A stretch of 64,000 nt of DNA from Neptunomonas qingdaonensis (GTDB lineage Bacteria > Pseudomonadota > Gammaproteobacteria > Pseudomonadales > Balneatricaceae): positions 248,001 to 312,000 of the forward strand of contig NZ_FOOU01000003.1 of NCBI RefSeq assembly GCF_900113275.1. The letters are read 5' to 3'. Shown one piece after another: positions 43,452 through 53,173 of the stretch. Positions within the stretch are counted from its first letter, which is position 1. Each line of letters begins with the position of its first letter. Under the pieces are notes generated by a model. The model was not told the origin of the DNA and did no database searches. It saw only the letters and a list, made by a program, of their open reading frames with translations. Made by a program: the position numbers and the translations under genes.

Positions 43452-44336
43452 TTATACGAGTCGGCGCATGACTTGATGCCCGAACACATTAATCAGTAAG
43501 CCGCCCATAATCAGTAAAATACCAACTACCTGGATCATGCTCAGGGTTTCATCTAATACCAGCCAGGCAACCACGAGCCCGATCACAGGCACGAGTAGTG
43601 TTAATGGGGCTACTTGTGATGCGGGATACTGTTTAAGGAGATGTGCCCAGGTGCTATAGCCAAAGATGGTGGCAATGGCAGCGAGGTAGAAAACGCTGGC
43701 GATCGATTTGAGGCCGATATTCTGCAGACTGGATAGGATCAACTCAGGCCCTTCAACAGCGTAAGATAGCAGCAAAAAGGGGATGGGTGGAATCAGCGCA
43801 CTCCAGACAACTAAGCCCATCAGGTTCACATTTCCCAATTGCCCGATCTTGCGGTTAATGATATTGCCCATCCCCCAGCTAGCCGCTGCAGCAATGGTTA
43901 AGGTAAAACCGATAAAGGTCATTTTGCTGGCGGGGGTTTGGGTTGCCAGTAAAATTAATCCTGCGGCCGCAACTATCAAAGACACAACTTGCGGCAGTTT
44001 CCAGCGTTCGCCTAAAAACATAAAGGCAAAGATCATAGTGAACAGCATTTGTGCCTGAAGCACTAAAGAGGCTAAACCGGCTGGCATGCCCAGATGCATA
44101 GCGCTAAAAAGTAAGGCGAACTGGCCAAAGCTGATAGTGATGCCATAGGCCAGCAACCACTTTATCGGTAAGTTTGGTGCTTTGATAAAAAGCACAGCAG
44201 GAAAGGCAACCAGCATAAATCGTAGCGCACCGAGTAGCAGGGGAGGGAGTTCATCCAGCCCCCACTTGATGACCACAAAGTTGACACCCCAGGCCAACAC
44301 AACGAGTAATGCCAGACCCCAGTCTTTCAGACTCAT
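43452..44336 (-). CDS. eamA: EamA-type DMT-superfamily exporter
   Basis: A 294-residue inner-membrane protein with ten predicted helices in two EamA repeats. Many segments coincide with E. coli EamA (YdeD), a cysteine/O-acetylserine exporter: ALLVVLAWGVNFVVIKWGL, LRFMLVAFPA, GMPAGLASLVLQAQ and VWSALIPPIPF. Export of sulfur metabolites would suit the methionine-salvage neighbours (inference only). Confidence 0.8.
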   Translation of the reverse strand: MSLKDWGLALLVVLAWGVNFVVIKWGLDELPPLLLGALRFMLVAFPAVLFIKAPNLPIKWLLAYGITISFGQFALLFSAMHLGMPAGLASLVLQAQMLFTMIFAFMFLGERWKLPQVVSLIVAAAGLILLATQTPASKMTFIGFTLTIAAAASWGMGNIINRKIGQLGNVNLMGLVVWSALIPPIPFLLLSYAVEGPELILSSLQNIGLKSIASVFYLAAIATIFGYSTWAHLLKQYPASQVAPLTLLVPVIGLVVAWLVLDETLSMIQVVGILLIMGGLLINVFGHQVMRRLV

Positions 44337-44387
44337 TGTGCTCTCCTGATGGAACTTGTGTCGTGATTACGCTTAGGAGTCAGAGCG

Positions 44388-47291
44388 CTAGTCGCTGACG
44401 ACCGCCACGCGTACGGCATCCATTTTCAGCTTGGCGCTGCTCAGTAGCTCAAGAATGCTGGCACGATCGGTACGTAATTGCGTGAGCTCTTCGCTACGAA
44501 TAGAAGGATTAACCTTGCTCAGCGCTTCGAGCCGCTCGACCTCTTCATCAAGTACCGAGGTTGCTTTACTTATCGCCGCCTTGATCAGTTTATCCTGCTG
44601 GCTCTGTGCAACATCTTCTGCTTTGCTGAGTACACCACTGATCTGTTCACGACCATGGCGAATCAGATTCTGAGCCGCATGGCGTTTAACCCTTTCACCG
44701 AGTTTATTTAAGTGATCCGGCGTGATGATAGCGCTGAGATTGTTTCCGTTGTTATCCAATACGACGCGCACGGTGGCTTGCGGCTGGTAGCGCTGCAAGT
44801 TGAGATGGCGAGGTGCTGCACAGTAGAGAACAAACACCGCTTCAACCAGCAGGGTGCCAGGTGCCAGTGGTGGTAGTTTTAGCGTACAGATAGCGGTATT
44901 ACCAAACTCACTACCGATGATCATTTCCATCGCACCGGTTACCATCGGGTGTTCCCAGTTGAGGAACTGCATATCTTCACGGCCGAGTGCTTCATCGCGT
45001 GAGAAGGTTGCTGTGCAGCCTTCATCAGGCAAGCCGGGCACCCGATGATAGATCATCTGGTCGGTCGGTTGCAGGATGACAGAATGCAGGCCGTTAGTTT
45101 GCTGATCAACGCCAAACTGATCAAAAACATGTTCCATGTAATCGACTAGCTGATGGCGATTTTCGGTGTCTTCAACGGATTCAATTAACTTGGCGGCTTT
45201 AGCAGGGCGACACGAGCTCATTTCCAGCAGTCGGTCACGGCCTTGTTGCATTTCGAGAAGAATCTTCTGTGAGGCTTGTTGTGATTCAGTAATCAGGTTT
45301 TCAAATACTTCTTCGTCTGCACCATCCAGTAACAGGCTCACCAGAGTGTCTTCAAACTGAGTAAACAGTGCCTGTCCAGCCGGGCAGGTGTGACGGAAAG
45401 CATTAATGCCTTCATCAAACCAACGTAATAAGATCGCCTGGGCGCTATCTTCGTAATACGGGATATGAATCTGCACATCGTTTTTCTGGCCAATACGGTC
45501 TAACCGGCCGATACGCTGCTCAAGTAGATCAGGGTTTAGCGGCAAGTCGAACATGATCAGGTGTTGCGCAAACTGGAAGTTACGGCCTTCACTGCCGATC
45601 TCGGAACATACCAGAACCTGCGCGTATTCTTCAGTATCAGCAAAATATGCGGCAGCACGGTCGCGGTTGATAAGCGTCATTTTCTCGTGGAAAACAGCCG
45701 AGCGTACACCCTTACGTAAGCGGATGTGTTCTTCCAGCGCTTGAGCGGTTTCTGCGCGAGCACAGATTAGCAGGGTTTTTTCCAGGCGGTGAGATTTAAG
45801 CCAGTTATCCAACCATTCAACACGCGGATCAAATTCGAGCCAGTCATCACCTAAGAGTAATTCTGGCTTCAAAATCTGATCCAGAGAAAACTCATCGATG
45901 TGCGTTAGCATGGCATCAGGCATCGGCAGTGGATATGGAATAAGAATTCTTTCAGGGAAACCGTGGACGGCATCACGTGTATTTCTGAACAATACGCGGC
46001 CTGTACCGTGGCGATCTAACAGGTGATTAATACACTGCTGAATGGCTTCTTCAGCCTTTCCTTCTTGCGCATCGTTAATCAATTTGGCGGCGGTTGTTTC
46101 ACCCAGAAAGCTGTTAAGTTCGGACTGGAACTGCGGGTCAGAACTCAGTTGCTCAATACCGTTATCAGCCAGTAGTTTCTGAGTGAGACTATTAACTTCG
46201 CTGTAGTGAGCCTGTTCTTCGCGGAACTGCTCCAACGAGCTGTAACGATCCGGGTCAAGCAAACGCAAGCGGGCAAAATGGCTTTCAAGGCCGAGCTGCT
46301 CAGGTGTTGCCGTCAGTAGTAATAAGCTGGGAATAACATTCGCCAGCGTCTCGATAGTGGTATATAGCGGGCTAGGAGCATCCTCGCTCCACACAAGGTG
46401 GTGTGCTTCATCAACGATCAGCATATCCCAGTCACAGGCCAGGACCTGCTCAACACGGGTGGCGTTGTTATCGATAAATGATTGGCCGCATAGCAATAAC
46501 TGAGCAGTATCGAAAGGGTTCTCTGAACCGGACATCTCCAGCGCGGTACAGCGCAGTTCATCCATAATGCTGAAATGCAGGTTGAAACGACGCATCATTT
46601 CGATCAGCCACTGATAGATCAGGCTATCAGGTACGGTAATCAGTACGCGTTTTGCCCGGCCACTGATCAGCTGCTGATGTAAAATCAAACCCGCTTCAAT
46701 GGTTTTTCCCAAACCTACTTCATCCGCCAGCAAAACACGCGGCGCATAGCGATTGGCTACTTCATGAGCAATATAAAACTGGTGCGGTAGCAGTTGAACA
46801 CGTCCACCCGATAGACCATAAGTGTCGGATTTCTGTTGGGTGTGCTGATGTTCGAGCGTTTCGAGACGTAACTTATAACGGCTTAATTTATCCACCTGAC
46901 CCGCAAAAAGGCGATCCTGCGGGCGGTTAAACTGCACATGGCTGTCCAGATCAATTTCCGGAATAATATGCTCTTCGCCGTCATCATCAAGGCCGATGTA
47001 GATAAAGCAGCCATTCTTCTCGATGCGTTCGGCAATTTTGATTTTGATGCCGGCCGCATTGCTAATCGTGTCATCAACAGGGTATTCGACCCGACTGACA
47101 GGGGCGTTATCGGTAGCGTAAGTACGCTCATCTTCAGCGGCGGGATATAGAATGGTGACGCGCCGGTCTGCGTTGGATGTGACCAGGCCTAAACCTAATT
47201 CTGCTTCGGTATTACTGATCCAGCGCTGGCCGGGAATAAACTCTGTAACTGCCAAACTGATTACTCTCGCTTTACTCGTTAAAAAAGCCAT
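44388..47291 (-). CDS. rapA: RNA polymerase-associated Swi2/Snf2 ATPase RapA
   Basis: 967 residues, the full RapA length. An N-terminal Tudor-like pair (FIPGQRWISNTEAELGLG) is followed by the Snf2 ATPase with LADEVGLGKTIEAG and VDEAHHL, then helicase motif V/VI (SEIGSEGRNFQFAQHLIMFDLP; QRIGRLDRIGQ) and the RapA C-terminal domain. It recycles RNA polymerase after termination. Confidence 0.96.
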   Translation of the reverse strand: MAFLTSKARVISLAVTEFIPGQRWISNTEAELGLGLVTSNADRRVTILYPAAEDERTYATDNAPVSRVEYPVDDTISNAAGIKIKIAERIEKNGCFIYIGLDDDGEEHIIPEIDLDSHVQFNRPQDRLFAGQVDKLSRYKLRLETLEHQHTQQKSDTYGLSGGRVQLLPHQFYIAHEVANRYAPRVLLADEVGLGKTIEAGLILHQQLISGRAKRVLITVPDSLIYQWLIEMMRRFNLHFSIMDELRCTALEMSGSENPFDTAQLLLCGQSFIDNNATRVEQVLACDWDMLIVDEAHHLVWSEDAPSPLYTTIETLANVIPSLLLLTATPEQLGLESHFARLRLLDPDRYSSLEQFREEQAHYSEVNSLTQKLLADNGIEQLSSDPQFQSELNSFLGETTAAKLINDAQEGKAEEAIQQCINHLLDRHGTGRVLFRNTRDAVHGFPERILIPYPLPMPDAMLTHIDEFSLDQILKPELLLGDDWLEFDPRVEWLDNWLKSHRLEKTLLICARAETAQALEEHIRLRKGVRSAVFHEKMTLINRDRAAAYFADTEEYAQVLVCSEIGSEGRNFQFAQHLIMFDLPLNPDLLEQRIGRLDRIGQKNDVQIHIPYYEDSAQAILLRWFDEGINAFRHTCPAGQALFTQFEDTLVSLLLDGADEEVFENLITESQQASQKILLEMQQGRDRLLEMSSCRPAKAAKLIESVEDTENRHQLVDYMEHVFDQFGVDQQTNGLHSVILQPTDQMIYHRVPGLPDEGCTATFSRDEALGREDMQFLNWEHPMVTGAMEMIIGSEFGNTAICTLKLPPLAPGTLLVEAVFVLYCAAPRHLNLQRYQPQATVRVVLDNNGNNLSAIITPDHLNKLGERVKRHAAQNLIRHGREQISGVLSKAEDVAQSQQDKLIKAAISKATSVLDEEVERLEALSKVNPSIRSEELTQLRTDRASILELLSSAKLKMDAVRVAVVSD

Positions 47292-47336
47292 GCATCATAG
47301 GAGTTTAACCCAATTGTTTAAAGATGCTGGCAACAA

Positions 47337-48356
47337 TTAAAGTGTTTTTAAGGCACCTTTGTTAATTTGCTCTTGATTAAACACCCCTTTATCTAAAATC
47401 CAGCCGGTTACAAGCGCTGCAGGCGTAACATCAAACGCGGGGTTAAACACCGGCGTGTCGGTTGGGCTCCAGCAAACATCACCAAAACTGCTACTCACAC
47501 CGCGCACTTCAGCGGCGGCACGTTCTTCAATAGGAATCTGCTCGCCGTTCAGGCATTCAACATCAACGGTTGTATAGGGAGCAACCACATAAAAAGGTAC
47601 ATTATGGTGGTGTGCATTGACGGCTAGCGAATAAGTGCCCACTTTGTTGGCAAAATCACCGTTCACCGCGATCCTGTCGGCACCGACTAAAATACAATCC
47701 ACTTTGCCATCACGCATCAGCAGTGCTGCCATGTTATCGCAGATCAAGGTATGCGCAACGCCGAGCTGTTTCATCTCCCATGCCGTTAAGCGACCACCTT
47801 GCAGTAATGGGCGGGTTTCATCGATATACACATGGATGTTCTTTCCTTGTTGGTGGGCGGCATTGATGACACCAATAGCGGTGCCTACGCCTGCTGTAGC
47901 AAGGCTGCCAGTGTTGCAGTGGGTCAAGATATTTGCATTGGCCGTTATCAGCTCGGCACCGAGCGTGGCAAGGGTATCGCACAAAGCGATATCTTCATGA
48001 AACAGCCGTTCCGCCTCTGCGGGCAAAGCCGCAGGGCCAGATGAATGTAAAGCCGCTAGCATGCTGTCCATGTTGTTCATCAGGTTTACAGCCGTGGGGC
48101 GAGCCGCGCGTAACACCTCTGCTGAGCTTTGTAGCTTAGCAGCGGATGTTCCGTTAGCGGCCAAATGGCCTAACAATAGGCTGGCACCAATACCGATGAG
48201 CGGTGCACCACGAATCTGTAGTTTTTGAATCATGGCGACCATCGCATCCACTGATTCACAAGGTAGCCAGCTTTCAATATGAGGCAGCTGATGCTGATCC
48301 AGTACATACAAGGTGTTGCTCTGATATTTGATGCTGGTTGCTTGCAGGTCGTGCAT
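47337..48356 (-). CDS. mtnA: Methylthioribose-1-phosphate isomerase
   Basis: A 339-residue enzyme with the catalytic Cys in THCNTGSLATAGVGTA and Asp in VGADRIAVNGDFANKVGTY, the MtnA rather than eIF2B-like pattern. It converts methylthioribose-1-P to methylthioribulose-1-P, the MtnB substrate. It is separated from mtnBCD by about 5 kb and on the opposite strand. Confidence 0.94.
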   Translation of the reverse strand: MHDLQATSIKYQSNTLYVLDQHQLPHIESWLPCESVDAMVAMIQKLQIRGAPLIGIGASLLLGHLAANGTSAAKLQSSAEVLRAARPTAVNLMNNMDSMLAALHSSGPAALPAEAERLFHEDIALCDTLATLGAELITANANILTHCNTGSLATAGVGTAIGVINAAHQQGKNIHVYIDETRPLLQGGRLTAWEMKQLGVAHTLICDNMAALLMRDGKVDCILVGADRIAVNGDFANKVGTYSLAVNAHHHNVPFYVVAPYTTVDVECLNGEQIPIEERAAAEVRGVSSSFGDVCWSPTDTPVFNPAFDVTPAALVTGWILDKGVFNQEQINKGALKTL

Positions 48357-48815
48357 TTAAACCTCTAGCAGGGGATTTAGATAGAAGATTGAGCTTTGAT
48401 TATACTCCGAGATTAAACCGGCGCGTCCAAATAATTGATCATGAGGCAAATAGTTAAATGTTGCCTGTGTCATGAAAGCTGGTCATATTGGAAGTCGACG
48501 GGATAAACTTATGGGTTTATATATGATTCTAAAACGATGAAATGTAGTGTTATTTTTTTCAAAGTGCTGATTTTTTAATCTATTGATACTAAAGAAGTAC
48601 GATCTAACAAGTCATTTTCTGTGAGTGATTGTCGTCCGGGTTTTCCGATTTAGTTTCACCATGTAGCATTTTTGATACACATTCATCATGTGTCAGAATA
48701 TTTTACAATTAACTTGTGAATATATGATTTTCATATCTATATCTATTTGTTTTTTAAGTTAAAAATAAAAAAAGGAACAATTTTTGCTAGTAATTTATAG
48801 ACTAGGGATTAAGAA
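48357..48815. other. AT-rich gene-free stretch between mtnA and the PEP-CTERM-like gene
   Basis: About 460 bases with falling GC content from left to right. Divergent promoters for mtnA and the next gene should lie here. ACACA-N6-TGTGT (near 48677-48692) is a short palindrome. I see no sigma-54 element and no RNA gene. Confidence 0.5.
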
Positions 48816-49943
48816 ATGGAAAATAAAATGAAAAAAAAGATATTAGCCGTGCTATTGGCGACCAGTTTCTCTTATGTATCAACAACTAATGCTGCTGAAG
48901 TAATTACATTTGACGAAGCAATAAACGGAATTCAGTCTTTTTCTTTTGATGGCAATAGCGATGGGCTTGCTGATGTGATTTTTAGTACTACTGATCCGTT
49001 CGGGTTTAATACAGCTGGTCCTGGACCAAATATGTTGTACATAACAGAGCCAGGCTTGGAAGGAACTACGCTTATTCCTGAAGACTTGAGAGTAGATTTT
49101 TTAGGGGGTGCTGTTTCTAATATAGAATTTGGCTTTGCTGTCAGTGATTTTCAGAGCGGCGCAGGAGTTACGTTTAGCGTATTTGATGGAAACAATAACT
49201 TATTAAATAGCGCGTATCAAACATCACTATTTACTGACACTTCTTTTGGCACTAGTAGTTTTCCTGAGGCAGTATTGTCTTTAAATTTTCCAGGTGTTGC
49301 TTCGTATGGAGTTTTTGATTTCGATCCTGAACCAAGCCGTTATATTATTGACAATTTTACAGGTACTTTTGACTCAGCAAGTATTAATGTAGCTCCTCCG
49401 GGAAGCCTCCCCGAAACAGCGTTATTGCCTGACAATACGGGAGACCCATTTTTTGATTTTGCAATTAATGTTGGAGTGAATGGTTTAGGTACTGAGTTTC
49501 CAATATTTATCGACCCTGATGTAGCAGTCGCCTATGAGTATGCTGTAGTCCAAGGCCAGCCACATATTACATCTGTAATTATCCCTAATATATTACCTAA
49601 TGGGGATGGACAGTTTTTAGTTAACCTTTGTGGAGAGAGCACCACTTACTCATTAAATGCAGGAACTGCATTTGATTTGGGGGCTATTACTGGAGGGGAT
49701 GGTGCTGATTGTTTTATTATCAGTGAAATAGACACTTTGGAGATGCTAAGTCCAAACGACCCTTTCGCTTTTGTAACCGGGCTTACTTTTCTGAATTCTG
49801 GACAAGTAAATGTCACACAGACTCCTATTACAACATTTGTTGCCTCACCTAGCGCTGTTCCTTCACCAGGAACCTTAGCACTTATGCTGTCTTCATTATT
49901 TGCTTATGGGTTTTCTCGTAAATTAAAAATCGTAAAAAAATAA
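48816..49943 (+). CDS. Secreted PEP-CTERM-like protein
   Basis: A 375-residue protein with a signal peptide (KKKILAVLLATSFSYVSTTNAA), a large low-charge extracellular region and a C-terminal sorting-type tail. The tail is SAVPSPGTLALMLSSLFAYGFSRKLK: a Pro-rich motif, a hydrophobic helix, then basic residues. PEP-CTERM proteins are cut and anchored by exosortase and belong to exopolysaccharide systems. The motif reads PSP instead of PEP. No exosortase gene is in the window. AT-rich codon use differs from the metabolic genes around. Confidence 0.72.
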   Translation: MENKMKKKILAVLLATSFSYVSTTNAAEVITFDEAINGIQSFSFDGNSDGLADVIFSTTDPFGFNTAGPGPNMLYITEPGLEGTTLIPEDLRVDFLGGAVSNIEFGFAVSDFQSGAGVTFSVFDGNNNLLNSAYQTSLFTDTSFGTSSFPEAVLSLNFPGVASYGVFDFDPEPSRYIIDNFTGTFDSASINVAPPGSLPETALLPDNTGDPFFDFAINVGVNGLGTEFPIFIDPDVAVAYEYAVVQGQPHITSVIIPNILPNGDGQFLVNLCGESTTYSLNAGTAFDLGAITGGDGADCFIISEIDTLEMLSPNDPFAFVTGLTFLNSGQVNVTQTPITTFVASPSAVPSPGTLALMLSSLFAYGFSRKLKIVKK

Positions 49944-49967
49944 TAAAGCGTAGATTTTTACGTGTAC

Positions 49968-50004
49968 AATTGACCAATTGCTAAGCACTTGGTCAATTTT
50001 ATTT
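49968..50004 (+). terminator. Rho-independent terminator after the PEP-CTERM-like gene
   Basis: A perfect 10-bp stem AATTGACCAA/TTGGTCAATT over an 11-base loop, followed by TTATTT. Confidence 0.85.
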
Positions 50005-50026
50005 ATAAGGATATTTAAGGTATAAA

Positions 50027-50611
50027 ATGAAATTTATTATTATGAGTTTGTTGCTGTTATTTTCTGTAGCTGGGTATTCTGCAGATGCAGAGAATAGGTT
50101 CATGGCGAAAGGAGCTGGATTGGCTAGTTGTGATCGTTTTTTAAACGCAGCTGAATTAAAAAATAAAGAATATTATAATTATGGCGGCTGGGTAGAAGGG
50201 TTTATCACTGCGTTTAATCAACTTCGCCCAGACACCTTTGATGTGGCACCTTGGCAGTCAGCAGACTACCTTATTGCAATTGTTACCGGTTATTGTATAA
50301 AAAATGAAAATGCATCTTTTTATCAAGCTACAGCGTATGTGGTAAAAGCACTTGATAGCCAAAGATTGAAAAATTTCACTCCGTTATTAACCATTCGTGT
50401 CGGCAACGAAAGCATGCTGATTCATCAAGAAATTTTAGTTAAAACTCAAAAATTTTTACTCGATTCTGGGTTTTATGAGAAAAATGTTTCTGGTGTTTTT
50501 AACAAAGAAACGGAGGTTGCATTAAAGAAATATCAGAAAGAAAAATTATTAAAACAGACGGGATTACCTGATCATGCAACATTGATTAATTTATTTTATT
50601 TAAAAAATTAA
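50027..50611 (+). CDS. Exported protein with Rap1a/Tai-like and peptidoglycan-binding domains
   Basis: A 194-residue protein with signal peptide (MKFIIMSLLLLFSVAGYSA). Residues ~30-115 (SCDRFLNA, GGWVEGFITAFN, GYCIKNENASFYQATAYVVKAL) resemble the Cys-paired Rap1a/Tai fold known from immunity proteins. The C-terminal ~60 residues (TQKFLLDSGFYEKNVSGVF, TEVALKKYQKEK) form a PG_binding_1-type domain. It is probably periplasmic and attached to the cell wall. No toxin partner gene is adjacent, so immunity is not claimed. Confidence 0.65.
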   Translation: MKFIIMSLLLLFSVAGYSADAENRFMAKGAGLASCDRFLNAAELKNKEYYNYGGWVEGFITAFNQLRPDTFDVAPWQSADYLIAIVTGYCIKNENASFYQATAYVVKALDSQRLKNFTPLLTIRVGNESMLIHQEILVKTQKFLLDSGFYEKNVSGVFNKETEVALKKYQKEKLLKQTGLPDHATLINLFYLKN

Positions 50612-51251
50612 TGTGGAAAAATAAGATGCGATTAAGTTAATTATTTCGTACCTTTTAAAAATGATATCTTTAATATGTCATTTGCATTTTCATCTGTTGA
50701 TATGCAAGGTGTTGATTAATTGTTGAATATAATTTTTAATAATACTTAAAGAGAAAATATTTGAACGCTGCATAACTACTTTTGTGTCCCATTTTATACT
50801 AAGCAACTTATTCCAAGTGCTAGAGCCTCAAACGATATTGTAAACTATTAACTGTATTTTCTGTTATTTGACGCTTTCAGATCGCGCTTTACACTTATCT
50901 CGGGTGCTTGTTCTTAAAAAAAAGACTCACGAAGCGTCTTATGGCAAGACTTAAAACAGGCTGAATCAACAAATTGAAAAGATTATAACGTATTTATTAT
51001 CCATGTTGTTTCTCAATTGTGCAGCTATCGTTGCGTAAATGGAAAGATGAAAACTAAAAATAACGTCGTTAGTTATTATGTGGCTTACTGTATTGAATGG
51101 CATACTGAGTATTCCATAAAGCGACCAGTAAGTGAGGCTATAAGAGTGCTTATAAGAGTCCCTGTAAAAGAGTCTGTTAGCGTGATGGTATTTAATGTAG
51201 CTGATTATCAATGAGCTATTTATCTATGAATTATCCAGTTATTAATTGCCT
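50612..51251. other. AT-rich gene-free stretch before acpH
   Basis: About 640 bases, AT-rich, with no frame that has family features or a ribosome site. There is no clear terminator or RNA structure. It may be degraded former coding DNA. Confidence 0.5.
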
Positions 51252-51833
51252 GTGAATTATCTGGCGCATCTGTTTTTGGCGCAGGCTACGGTAGAATCTC
51301 GTGTTGGCAATCTTCTGGGTGATTTTGCAAAGGGGGTTGTGGTTGCTCAGTTATCAAAGCCAGTAAAAAATGGCTTGCTAAATCATCGCGCCGTCGATCG
51401 ATTTACCGACAATCATATTGTAGTTAAGCAGCTGAAATGCTTGGTGGGGGCTGATCGTAAACGCTTTGCAGGCATTATGTTGGACATGGTGTTTGATCAT
51501 TATCTGATTAAACATTGGCATCACTTCAGCCATCGCTCGTTTGCGGCCAGTTGCGATATTTATTATCAGGCCCTGGATGATGGACAAGTGCTGATGCCTC
51601 CCGCTATGCAGCGTGTCACCCAGCGGGTGATTAAACAGCAATGGTTTGATTCCTATCAGACGCTTGAAGGTATAGGTTTTGCGTTGGACCGTATCGCAGA
51701 CAGAATACGTTTTGATCATTCTTTTTATGGCTCGGTTGAAGAGCTGATAACCTACCAAGATGAGATTGAAAGCGGCTTTTTAGCGTTCTTTCCCGAGTTG
51801 ATGCAACATGTGGAAGCGATAAAATTAGAATAA
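51252..51833 (+). CDS. acpH: Acyl carrier protein phosphodiesterase
   Basis: 193 residues from GTG 51252, giving MNYLAHLFLAQATVESRVGNLLGDFAKG, parallel to E. coli AcpH (MNFLAHLHLA). Conserved metal-site residues are in HRAVDRFTDNH and LDMVFDHYL. It removes the 4'-phosphopantetheine arm from ACP. The TTG at 51246 is an alternative start. Confidence 0.88.
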   Translation: MNYLAHLFLAQATVESRVGNLLGDFAKGVVVAQLSKPVKNGLLNHRAVDRFTDNHIVVKQLKCLVGADRKRFAGIMLDMVFDHYLIKHWHHFSHRSFAASCDIYYQALDDGQVLMPPAMQRVTQRVIKQQWFDSYQTLEGIGFALDRIADRIRFDHSFYGSVEELITYQDEIESGFLAFFPELMQHVEAIKLE

Positions 51834-51885
51834 TAATGACCGCTTAGCCGCTTGATGGCAGAGCCATGTCTTGTTGTTAAATGAA

Positions 51886-51917
51886 GAAGAAAAGAAGAAA
51901 AGAAGAAAAGAAGAAAG
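51886..51917 (+). repeat. Four-copy 8-bp purine tract GAAGAAAA
   Basis: GAAGAAAA occurs three times head to tail, then GAAGAAAG, between acpH and the luciferase-like gene (57 bases before its start). It could slip during replication and change promoter spacing. Confidence 0.85.
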
Positions 51918-51973
51918 GTGAAGTGTGATGTTAATGCGGTTATTAAACGTTTTTATTAATAGGGCTTAAATAG

Positions 51974-52993
51974 ATGACAATCAAACTGACTGTAGTCGAC
52001 CAAACGCCTGTGCAGCTTAGCACGGCAGGGCCTGAACAAGCACCGCAGCTCTCTGCTCAGTTAGCGCAAGCATGCGATCAATGGGGCTATTCTCGTTACT
52101 GGTTAGCAGAACATCACAACAGCAATAGCTTCGCCGGGCCATGCCCTGAAGTACTGATCAGCCATATCGCCAGTATCACCAAAAACATTCGTGTTGGCAG
52201 TGGGGGGGTTATGTTAGCCAATCATAATCCTTATAAAGTAGCCGAGCAGTTTCGGATGCTCGAAACACTGTTTCCCGGGCGCATTGATCTGGGCATTGGC
52301 CGGGCGCCGGGCGGTGATGGCATTGCCAGCCAGGCTCTGGCTTATCCTTATAAGCCAACACACGGCGAGCGTTATGCGGAACAAGCACAACTATTGACTG
52401 GATTTTTACGTGATGGCTTTCCACAAGGTCACGCCTTTAATGACCTGAAAATCATGCCCAGTGATGAGCCATGCCCCGAACTGTGGATGCTAGGTACAAG
52501 CGGTGGCAGTGCCGCCTTTGCCGGTCAAATGGGTTTTAACATGTCGTTAGGCTTATTCATCAGCCCGGACGACCAAACCATCGCTATCATGGATGAGTAT
52601 AAACGCGCCTATCAACAATCCGGCCATAGCGGATCACCACACACCATGATCACTATTGCTGCTTTATGTGCCCCGACAAAAGAAGAAGCGCTCTACCTCG
52701 CCGCATCACAAGCCTATTGGAAAGTCATGGCGTTTCGACACGGCATTCGTAATCCCTGGGTAAGTCCAAAAGAAGCATTGGATAAAGTAAAAAAACTCTC
52801 CATCTCTGATCAAAGTTATTACCAAAGCCTGCTCGACTCCGTCACGCTCGGCTCCCCGCAAGAATGTGCTGATCAGCTTGAGCAAATCTCAGAATACTGG
52901 AAAACCAATGAGGTGGGTTTAGTGACGGTGACACACGACTTTGCATCAAGAAAACGTAGTTTTGAGTTATTAGCGAAAGCAGTATTAGTTTAA
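51974..52993 (+). CDS. Luciferase-like flavin-dependent oxidoreductase (LLM class)
   Basis: A 339-residue TIM-barrel monooxygenase of the single-component-like LLM group: WGYSRYWLAEHHNSNSFAGPCPEVLI, RVGSGGVMLANHNPYKVAEQF and IDLGIGRAPGGD are family hallmarks. It uses reduced FMN from a separate reductase. The substrate is unknown. Codon use and GC content are like the core genes. Confidence 0.88.
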   Translation: MTIKLTVVDQTPVQLSTAGPEQAPQLSAQLAQACDQWGYSRYWLAEHHNSNSFAGPCPEVLISHIASITKNIRVGSGGVMLANHNPYKVAEQFRMLETLFPGRIDLGIGRAPGGDGIASQALAYPYKPTHGERYAEQAQLLTGFLRDGFPQGHAFNDLKIMPSDEPCPELWMLGTSGGSAAFAGQMGFNMSLGLFISPDDQTIAIMDEYKRAYQQSGHSGSPHTMITIAALCAPTKEEALYLAASQAYWKVMAFRHGIRNPWVSPKEALDKVKKLSISDQSYYQSLLDSVTLGSPQECADQLEQISEYWKTNEVGLVTVTHDFASRKRSFELLAKAVLV

Positions 52994-53001
52994 TTTACTG
53001 A

Positions 53002-53020
53002 GCGGGCCTAAAGTGCCCGC
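53002..53020 (+). terminator. Hairpin after the luciferase-like gene
   Basis: GCGGGC-CTAAAGT-GCCCGC forms a perfect 6-bp GC stem eight bases after the stop. It lacks a T-run, so intrinsic termination is uncertain. Confidence 0.5.
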
Positions 53021-53173
53021 AATATATTGGTGTATGATATTCGTATATAAATCAGGAGCCTTCTTTTCTCAGCTTGAAGCGCCGTTTGTTCTGGGTAGAA
53101 AGAGGAAAATGACAGATGCGGTCAAAAAATGTCTATATATCAATATTCTTCAGAACGCTGAACTCTCAGCAGT

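Noticed and set aside
51017-51214. A 65-codon frame before acpH
   Set aside because: A similar-length frame exists on the other strand, there is no ribosome site and the composition is that of the AT-rich spacer.
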